Assembly: GCA_016776705.1 (NCBI GenBank)
Contig: JADHSW010000085.1
Location: forward strand, 1 to 11,520
DNA length: 11,520 nucleotides
Reading direction: 5' to 3'
From: Rhodospirillales bacterium
Lineage (GTDB): Bacteria; Pseudomonadota; Alphaproteobacteria; Rhodospirillales; JABHCV01
Positions 6,682-11,520 of the stretch are shown in pieces. The notes under the pieces were generated by a model. The model did not search any database and was not told the origin of the DNA. It was given only the letters and a program-made list of their open reading frames with translations. The position numbers and the translations under genes were made by a program. The first letter of the stretch is position 1; the number at the start of each line of letters is the position of its first letter.

Positions 6682-6699
6682 ACAGAATCAGCGTTCTGT
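6671..6699 (-). terminator. Weak intrinsic terminator overlapping the stop codon of the FliL-like gene
   Basis: On the minus strand, ACAGAA (6699-6694) and TTCTGT (6687-6682) form a 6-bp stem with loop CGCTGA, which contains the stop codon. GGC and a run of six T (6677-6672) follow. The stem is A/U-rich, so termination may be partial. It would end the rib-nusB-thiL transcript ahead of hppA. Confidence 0.55.
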
Positions 6700-7149
6700 C
6701 ACTTCGTTAATAATGATTTTGTTGATGACGTTTGGCCCCATCACCTGATCGCCAGTCATCTTCAGTCGTTCGGAAAGGATCGACGCATTCAATTTATTCT
6801 GTCGGCGAATGACACGTGGAATGAAAGAATAAAGGTCTTTAAAGAAAGCGTCGCCAAGCCTTGGCAAGAGTTTGGTGACCTTCTCTTCATTATCGGGTCC
6901 AATGACCTCGACACTCATTTTTATCATCACCGTGGCTGCTACCCTGTCATCGGCGAAGATCGGAATATTCATGGCCTCCATTTCAATCGCCACGGGGGGA
7001 ACATCAGGAACGGCAGCTACTTCCTCCGCCTTTTCTTCTTCGCTCACTACTTCAAAGGGACCAACCTGAAGCCACTTCATCACACTCACCGCCGCGCCCG
7101 AAAGCATCAGAAAGACGGAAAAAATGATGACAAGTTTTTTGACATCCAT
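6688..7149 (-). CDS. Small membrane-anchored protein, FliL-like
   Basis: I do not firmly recognise this 153-aa protein. It has one N-terminal membrane segment (KLVIIFSVFLMLSGAAVSVM, residues 5-24). A charged, Ala/Pro-rich linker follows (about 35-53; EEEKAEEVAAVPDVPP). The C-terminal domain of about 95 residues has a pattern like the flagellar FliL periplasmic domain: AATVMIKMSVEVIG (71-84), KLLPRLGDAFFKDLYSFIP (93-111), and a final VINKIIINEV (141-150). A single-pass inner-membrane protein with a periplasmic domain is the likely topology. The ATG at 7149 has GGAG about 12 bases upstream. It lies 81 bp after thiL, probably as the last gene of that transcript. No flagellar genes are visible nearby, so a flagellar role is not supported by context. 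Confidence 0.7.
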   Translation of the reverse strand: MDVKKLVIIFSVFLMLSGAAVSVMKWLQVGPFEVVSEEEKAEEVAAVPDVPPVAIEMEAMNIPIFADDRVAATVMIKMSVEVIGPDNEEKVTKLLPRLGDAFFKDLYSFIPRVIRRQNKLNASILSERLKMTGDQVMGPNVINKIIINEVTER

Positions 7150-7230
7150 AATTTAAATAGTCTCCACGGCGAATGAACCTGGAAAGACTTTATCTTGTCA
7201 TCAACGATTGTGGAAGCGTGACTTACCTGA

Positions 7231-8241
7231 TCAAAAATGCCTGTATCCACTCGCAGGTATCGACATCAAGTTGCCGCAAGCATCGTAAACACTGACAGAA
7301 TCGCCACTTCGCTTGGCTTCAATTTCTCCAATCTGCGTCAAGGGCAGCCCCAATTCCTTTGCAAGAGAAGAAATGGATGATTTCCATTCAGGAGGAATGG
7401 TAAACAATAATTCATAATCATCGCCGCCGGATAGAATGGTTTTGATCAAGTCCGGGTCATCATCAATCAACTTTTTCCCGGGTCCGGACAGCGGAATATC
7501 TGTCGCTCGTATGGTTGCTGTGACGCCAGATGCCGTGCATATGTGCTCCAAATCCTGGATCAGTCCATCCGATATATCAATGGCTGAGTTGGCAAGACCG
7601 AAAAGCCTTCGGCCAAGTTGAAGTCTGGGTTGGGGGCGGTGATGGCGTTCAGTGATAATTTCCAGGTCCGATGGGGTAAGATCGGGGAAACTCCCCTGCA
7701 CCGCCGCTAGTCCCAGCATGGCGTCACCGACAGTACCGCTAACAAAGACAAGGTCCTCAATTGAGGCACCTGAGCGGAGAATTTCCTGTCCTGTTTTAAC
7801 CCAGCCGAAGGCTGAAATCGTCAGTGACAAAGGACCGGGGGTTGAAACGGTGTCGCCGCCCACAAGAACGATATTATATAATGATTGTTCCACGCCCAGA
7901 GCCTGGGAAAACCTGTCCAGCCAATCTTCGTTGTAACTAACATCGCCGAAAGTCGGTAACGAAAGCGACAGCGTGTAATAAGCCGGATCAGCCCCCATCG
8001 CCGCAAGGTCGGACAAATTAACCCGCAGTGCTTTTGCCGCAATGAAATGAGGTGGCGTAAATTCCAGAAAATGCACCCCTGAAACCAGAGTGTCCATGGT
8101 GACAACCAGACGATGACCATTTCTTATGTTCAGCACAGCCGCATCGTCTGTCAGCCCAAGTGCACCGCTTTCATTTTTTGCCAACGGTTTAAAATAGCTG
8201 GAAATAAGGTCGAATTCACCGGGCCTGGACTGATGGGTCAT
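7231..8241 (-). CDS. thiL: Thiamine-monophosphate kinase (ThiL)
   Basis: ThiL phosphorylates thiamine monophosphate with ATP to make thiamine diphosphate, the active cofactor. The 336-aa protein has the PurM/ThiL-fold signatures in order: GEFDLI (residues 8-13), GLTDDAAVL (29-37), TMDTLVSGVHF (48-58), KALRVNLSDLAAMGADP (70-86), VGGDTVSTPG (127-136), SAIDISDGLIQDLEHIC (219-235) and SGGDDYELLF (271-280). The Asp-rich loops bind Mg-ATP. Length is normal. The ATG at 8241 lies 3 bases beyond the nusB stop, so the two are probably translationally coupled. The ribH-nusB-thiL order is common in Proteobacteria. Confidence 0.97.
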   Translation of the reverse strand: MTHQSRPGEFDLISSYFKPLAKNESGALGLTDDAAVLNIRNGHRLVVTMDTLVSGVHFLEFTPPHFIAAKALRVNLSDLAAMGADPAYYTLSLSLPTFGDVSYNEDWLDRFSQALGVEQSLYNIVLVGGDTVSTPGPLSLTISAFGWVKTGQEILRSGASIEDLVFVSGTVGDAMLGLAAVQGSFPDLTPSDLEIITERHHRPQPRLQLGRRLFGLANSAIDISDGLIQDLEHICTASGVTATIRATDIPLSGPGKKLIDDDPDLIKTILSGGDDYELLFTIPPEWKSSISSLAKELGLPLTQIGEIEAKRSGDSVSVYDACGNLMSIPASGYRHF

Positions 8242-8244
8242 AGG

Positions 8245-8751
8245 TCATTTTTCCATTTCTGCCGTACGCAGGACGCGTGCAAGTTTGTCGAGCACTCCAT
8301 TTACCATTCCGGGTTTGTTATCGTCAAAAAAGGCTTTCGCGACATTGACATATTCGTTGATAACTACTCTTGCCGGAACGTCACTCATGGAAAGCATCTC
8401 AAAGGCTCCAGCTCGTAAAATAGCACGTAAAATCACCTCAAGGCGCTCTACAGTCCAGTCACCGGACAGCGCCGGGCCGATCATACCGTCCAGATCTACC
8501 TGTTTAGCCGAAACGCCGCGAATCAACTCAGCAAGCAAAGCACCGTCAGGATCAGCCAATTCAGGCAAGTCTTCCTCGTCATTCTGCATGCCCGGAATTG
8601 GTTTCCATCGATTTTTGAGAAACTCATGAATGACGGAATCTGCTGCGACACCCGTCATGTCGATTTCGTATAGCGCCTGTACAGCGGCAAGTCTGGCAGA
8701 AGACCGGTCAACCCCAATGGGGGATTTACCTCCGGTTTCCTTATCGCTCAT
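8245..8751 (-). CDS. nusB: Transcription antitermination factor NusB
   Basis: NusB pairs with NusE (S10) to bind boxA RNA and support antitermination of rRNA operons. The 168-aa helical protein has the family N-terminal helix RSSARLAAVQALYEIDMTG (residues 16-34). It also has WTVERLEVILRAILRAGAFE (99-118), then VPARVVINEYVNVAKAFFDD (125-144) and KPGMVNGVLDKLAR (146-159). The C-terminal NEYV..AK and NGVLD motifs are diagnostic. The ATG at 8751 overlaps the ribH stop (ATGA), a tight junction usual for ribH-nusB. A family-typical acidic insertion (NDEEDLPELADPDG, 57-70) lies in the middle. Confidence 0.95.
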   Translation of the reverse strand: MSDKETGGKSPIGVDRSSARLAAVQALYEIDMTGVAADSVIHEFLKNRWKPIPGMQNDEEDLPELADPDGALLAELIRGVSAKQVDLDGMIGPALSGDWTVERLEVILRAILRAGAFEMLSMSDVPARVVINEYVNVAKAFFDDNKPGMVNGVLDKLARVLRTAEMEK

Positions 8752-9212
8752 CGTGGCACGAGACGGAGGTGTTTTTTAACTTCCATCATCCTCAGACAGG
8801 CTTTGGCGACATCACCGCCCTTGTTCTTTTTGGTCATATCTGCCCTCGCCCATGCCTGTTCGCGATTTTCTACGGTCAGGATTCCGTACCCCAGGGCAAC
8901 ACTGTAATTCATTACTAGATCCATAAGGGCGCGTGCGGACTCCTGGCACACATAGTCATAATGGGACGTTTCACCCCGAATAACGCAGCCAAAACCTATA
9001 AAACCGGCATAACGGTTCATTGCAGAACCAATTTCCATGGAGCGGATAGCAAACCGGATCGCCTGGGGGACTTCAAAAGCGCCCGGAACCGGCATGCGCT
9101 CATATTCCATACCGGCTTCGTCAAGGACGGCAGCAGCCCCCTGGAAAAGCGCATCAGAAATATCTTCGTAGAAACGTCCTTCGACGATCAGGATTTTAGG
9201 AGCTTCAGACAT
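8748..9212 (-). CDS. ribH: 6,7-dimethyl-8-ribityllumazine synthase (RibH)
   Basis: RibH condenses 5-amino-6-ribitylamino-uracil with 3,4-dihydroxy-2-butanone 4-phosphate to give lumazine, the last intermediate before riboflavin. The 154-aa protein has normal length and the expected motifs: VPGAFEVPQAIRFA (residues 42-55), GCVIRGETSHYDYVC (75-89) with the catalytic His84, GILTVENREQAWARA (about 109-123), and KNKGGDVAKACLRM near the C-terminus. The ATG at 9212 is preceded by GAGAGGGAAG, a good ribosome-binding site. It follows ribBX by 23 bases and overlaps nusB by 4, in one presumed operon. Confidence 0.97.
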   Translation of the reverse strand: MSEAPKILIVEGRFYEDISDALFQGAAAVLDEAGMEYERMPVPGAFEVPQAIRFAIRSMEIGSAMNRYAGFIGFGCVIRGETSHYDYVCQESARALMDLVMNYSVALGYGILTVENREQAWARADMTKKNKGGDVAKACLRMMEVKKHLRLVPR

Positions 9213-9235
9213 TATAACTTCCCTCTCGCTACTCT

Positions 9236-10345
9236 TTAAGCTGGAATAGCACGTTGGCCGACGACAGTAAGTCCGTAACCTTCCAGGCCGATGATATTAC
9301 GCTGAGTGTTCGACAGCAGAATCATTTCCCTGATCCCCAGATCGAGCAAAATCTGGGCGCCAACGCCGTAATCGCGCAATTCGCCACTACTCTTCACTTT
9401 TTCACCCAATTTGCGACGAACACGGTCGGACAGGCTGGCCGGGTCCGGTTCCCGGATCAGAACAATAACGCCCCGTCCTTCTTCGGCAATCATTTCCATG
9501 GCGCTGTGCAGAGAGCCCGCTTTACCCGACGCCGTATCGCCCAGAACATCATCAAGCACGCTAAGGGCATGCATACGCACAGGGACAGGATCACCATTGC
9601 TGATGTCACCTTTGGACAGGACAATATGTTCTGCATAGGCAATTTTATTGATGTACACCGCCATATTGAATTCGCCGCCATGAATGCTGTTGAAAGTGGT
9701 TTCCAGCGTGCGTTCGATCAAACTGTCATTTTTCAGGCGGTAAGCAATCAAATCGGCAATCGTACCGATCTTCAACTTATGATGCTGGGCGAATTTCACC
9801 AGATCGGGCATGCGCGCCATGGTGCCGTCTTCATTCATGATTTCACAAATGACGCCGGACGGGTTCAGACCGGCAAGCCTGGAGACATCGACCGCAGCTT
9901 CAGTATGGCCTGCACGAATGAGAACGCCGCCCTCCCTTGCTTCAAGAGGAAAGACATGCCCGGGACTTGCTATATCGCCAACACCCTTGGATGGATCAAT
10001 TGCGACGGCAATGGTTCGCGCCCGGTCCGAGGCGGAAATACCGGTTGTCACCCCTTCCCTGGCCTCAATCGACACCGTAAAGGCCGTCTGATGGCGTGAA
10101 TCGTTGTGACGTGGCATTGCTGGAAGCGCCAGTTCGGCGATACGTTCCGGGGTCAGAGTCAGGCAGATCAAGCCACGGCCGTATTTGGCCATGAAATTAA
10201 TTGCTTCGGGGGTCGCCATCTGGGCTGGAATGACAAGGTCACCCTCGTTTTCACGCTCCTCATCATCAACCAGGATGAACATCCTGCCATTGCGGGCGTC
10301 TTCGATAATGTCTACAGCGGGTGACAGATTTTTTGAGTGGGGCAC
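9236..10345 (-). CDS. ribB: 3,4-dihydroxy-2-butanone-4-phosphate synthase with degenerate GTP cyclohydrolase II domain (RibBX type)
   Basis: Residues about 8-205 form the RibB domain, which converts ribulose 5-phosphate to 3,4-dihydroxy-2-butanone 4-phosphate and formate. Motifs are VDDEERENEGDLVIPAQ (26-42), FTVSIEAREGVTTGISASDR (89-108), PGHVFPLEAREGGVLIRAGH (128-147) and CEIMNEDG (167-174). Residues about 215-369 resemble RibA (GTP cyclohydrolase II), for example LRDYGVGAQILLDLGIREM (323-341). However, where RibA has the zinc-binding His-Ser-Glu-Cys...Cys-x-Cys, this protein has MHALSVLDDVLGD (258-270), and there is no Cys anywhere after residue 167. This matches the RibBX class common in Proteobacteria, in which the RibA-like part has lost GTP cyclohydrolase function. 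The start is GTG at 10345; the next Met is residue 22, inside the conserved core. The likely ribosome-binding site is TTAGG, 8 bases upstream. Confidence 0.93.
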   Translation of the reverse strand: MPHSKNLSPAVDIIEDARNGRMFILVDDEERENEGDLVIPAQMATPEAINFMAKYGRGLICLTLTPERIAELALPAMPRHNDSRHQTAFTVSIEAREGVTTGISASDRARTIAVAIDPSKGVGDIASPGHVFPLEAREGGVLIRAGHTEAAVDVSRLAGLNPSGVICEIMNEDGTMARMPDLVKFAQHHKLKIGTIADLIAYRLKNDSLIERTLETTFNSIHGGEFNMAVYINKIAYAEHIVLSKGDISNGDPVPVRMHALSVLDDVLGDTASGKAGSLHSAMEMIAEEGRGVIVLIREPDPASLSDRVRRKLGEKVKSSGELRDYGVGAQILLDLGIREMILLSNTQRNIIGLEGYGLTVVGQRAIPA

Positions 10346-10382
10346 GGTTTTAGCCTAATCCTTAGAAGTTAATGAGGTCCAA

Positions 10383-10976
10383 TTAGGACCGTTCGATTTC
10401 CAGAAGCCGGGCAACATAGCGCGCCAGCATATCAATTTCCACATTGACGACGTCCCCAAGGGCAAGATTTCCTAGGGTGGTTTCCTGTTGGGTATGGGCG
10501 ATCAGGTTAACGCCAAAGGTTTCGCCTTCCACTTCATTGACGGTCAGCGAAACACCATTCAGCGTGACAGAACCCTTCGGGGCTATGAAACACTTCAAGG
10601 AACCCATTATTTTAAATCTGACGCGAAGGGAATCCCCCTCACTTTCCAGCCCAATTATTTCAGCTGTTCCGTCAACATGACCAGACACAACATGGCCACC
10701 CATCTCATCTCCGGCCTTTAGGGCGCGTTCGAGGTTTATGCGGGTTCCTTCCTGCCATTGCCCTAATACGGTTTTTGACAGGGTTTCAGCCGATGCCTCT
10801 ACGGCGAACCAGTCATCCCTTTTTTCGACAACCGTCATACAAGCACCCGAACAACAGATCGAAGCTCCAATATCAATCGTATCCGTGTCGAAACGGGTGG
10901 TGATTTCAATGCGGGTATCGCCCGTTTTAACAATGGAGCGGACAGTCCCTACGTCAGTGATAATACCTGTAAACAT
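10383..10976 (-). CDS. ribE: Riboflavin synthase, alpha chain (RibE/RibC)
   Basis: Riboflavin synthase dismutates two molecules of 6,7-dimethyl-8-ribityllumazine to riboflavin and the pyrimidine substrate reused by RibH. The 197-aa protein has the expected two tandem lumazine-binding repeats. Repeat 1 starts MFTGIITDVGTV and includes CSGACMTVV (42-50) and LSKTVLG; repeat 2 (from about 98) starts SGHVDGTAEI and includes KGSVTLNGVSLTV (134-146) and HTQQETTLGNL (161-171). The matching T-x-L-G and L-T-V elements show the duplication. It starts 12 bases after the ribD stop and ends 37 bases before ribBX. The ribosome-binding site is weak. The symbol ribE is used here, and the same enzyme is called ribC in E. 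coli. Confidence 0.96.
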   Translation of the reverse strand: MFTGIITDVGTVRSIVKTGDTRIEITTRFDTDTIDIGASICCSGACMTVVEKRDDWFAVEASAETLSKTVLGQWQEGTRINLERALKAGDEMGGHVVSGHVDGTAEIIGLESEGDSLRVRFKIMGSLKCFIAPKGSVTLNGVSLTVNEVEGETFGVNLIAHTQQETTLGNLALGDVVNVEIDMLARYVARLLEIERS

Positions 10977-10988
10977 AATCTTTGATCG

Positions 10989-11520
10989 TTACTCGTTATT
11001 GCGTTCGTAAAATTCAAGAACATCTTCACCGCAGCACGTTAAGCCCGTGCGAATAAATGATGGCGAATCCGAAAGGCTTTCTACACCGAATGCCGCTACC
11101 GAGGGAACACCATCGCCACCGATAAGTTTTGGCGCATGGAACCAGGCAATACGATCAACCAGTCCGGATTGCACAAACGCCCCGGCGAGTTTGCCGCCCC
11201 CTTCGATCAAAACCCTCGTCAACCCCTGCCCACCCAATGTTTCGGCCATGGCCTCAACTGCCGGGTGACCAGATTCAGAGCTTGGCACTTCAATCACTTT
11301 GACGCCCTTCTTTTTTAATTCACTGATCTTGTTCCGATTGGCCCCCGGGACGGTCATTATGATCGTTGGCAACTCGTTTGCTGTTTCGATCATCGGGCTT
11401 GAAAAGGGAATTTGCAGGGAACTGTCTGCGATAATGCGCCAGGGAGAATACTTTTCCATACCCGGCAATCGACATGAAAGTTTCGGATCGTCGGCAAGGG
11501 CGGTGCCGATGCCAATCATG
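10989..11520 (-). CDS. ribD: RibD, C-terminal reductase part (5' end beyond window)
   Basis: The visible 176-plus residues are the reductase domain of the bifunctional pyrimidine deaminase/reductase, which reduces the ribosylamino-pyrimidine to the ribitylamino form with NADPH. Motifs are IGIGTALADDPKLSCRLPG (just after the window-edge Met), WRIIADSSLQIP, and RVLIEGGGKLAGAFVQSGLV followed by DRIAWFHAPKLIGGDG. These match the dihydrofolate reductase-like fold of RibD. The Met at 11519 is internal: the family signature upstream (D-A-v-m/l) and the entire deaminase domain must lie to the right of the window. Stop TAA at 10989. It is the most upstream gene visible of the rib operon. Any FMN riboswitch or operon promoter would be outside the window. 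Confidence 0.93.
   Translation of the reverse strand, partial: MIGIGTALADDPKLSCRLPGMEKYSPWRIIADSSLQIPFSSPMIETANELPTIIMTVPGANRNKISELKKKGVKVIEVPSSESGHPAVEAMAETLGGQGLTRVLIEGGGKLAGAFVQSGLVDRIAWFHAPKLIGGDGVPSVAAFGVESLSDSPSFIRTGLTCCGEDVLEFYERNNE

Noticed and set aside
9254..10099. 281-codon open frame on the plus strand opposite ribBX
   Set aside because: Antisense to a fully conserved enzyme gene, with no recognisable motif and no good ribosome-binding site.
1..11520. CRISPR arrays, tRNA or rRNA genes, prophage, toxin-antitoxin or defence systems
   Set aside because: No regular repeat-spacer pattern, no tRNA-like or rRNA sequence, and no genes of those classes were seen on either strand. Apart from the IS edge, the content is core metabolism.

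Overview
The window is ordinary core chromosome from an alphaproteobacterium, probably Rhodospirillales-like. The evidence is a cytochrome bc1-type assembly chaperone (CBP3 family) next to DUF177-rpmF-plsX-fabH, a divergent bamE lipoprotein with the alphaproteobacterial layout, a proton-pumping pyrophosphatase (HppA), and a ribD-ribE-ribBX-ribH-nusB-thiL cluster. Base composition looks close to 50% GC. The assignment rests on gene content and protein motifs read by eye; no search was run.

Layout, read from the right end because almost everything is on the minus strand. (1) 11520-6688: the 3' part of ribD, then ribE, ribBX, ribH, nusB, thiL and a small FliL-like membrane-anchored protein, tightly packed with two stop/start overlaps or near-overlaps. 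A weak intrinsic terminator overlaps the last stop codon. (2) 6687-6353: a 335-bp AT-rich gap with no convincing gene, which is the leader of the next transcript. (3) 6352-4259: hppA, a K+-independent type H+-pyrophosphatase. It converges with bamE (+ strand, 3750-4184), and the two share a hairpin that has U-tracts in both directions. (4) 3749-3610: a divergent intergenic region with inverted repeats between bamE and the next minus-strand operon. (5) 3609-167: CBP3-like chaperone, DUF177, rpmF, plsX and fabH, joining respiratory-complex assembly, ribosome and fatty acid/phospholipid synthesis genes. (6) 131-1: the left edge of an IS1595-family insertion sequence, 35 bp beyond the fabH stop. 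It has a terminal-repeat-like end, a candidate 8-bp target duplication and the first 31 codons of a transposase.

How the genes work together: RibD, RibBX, RibH and RibE are riboflavin pathway enzymes. RibBX carries a GTP cyclohydrolase II-like domain that has lost its zinc cysteines, so a separate ribA is expected elsewhere in the genome. ThiL makes thiamine diphosphate and NusB is a transcription antitermination factor; both commonly travel with ribH. PlsX and FabH supply acyl-phosphate for phospholipid synthesis and start fatty acid chains. L32 and DUF177 belong to the ribosome.

I found no convincing undescribed biological system. The items most worth a second look are the IS insertion behind fabH, the degenerate RibBX domain, the FliL-like orphan, and the inverted repeats and leader sequences in the two main intergenic regions.
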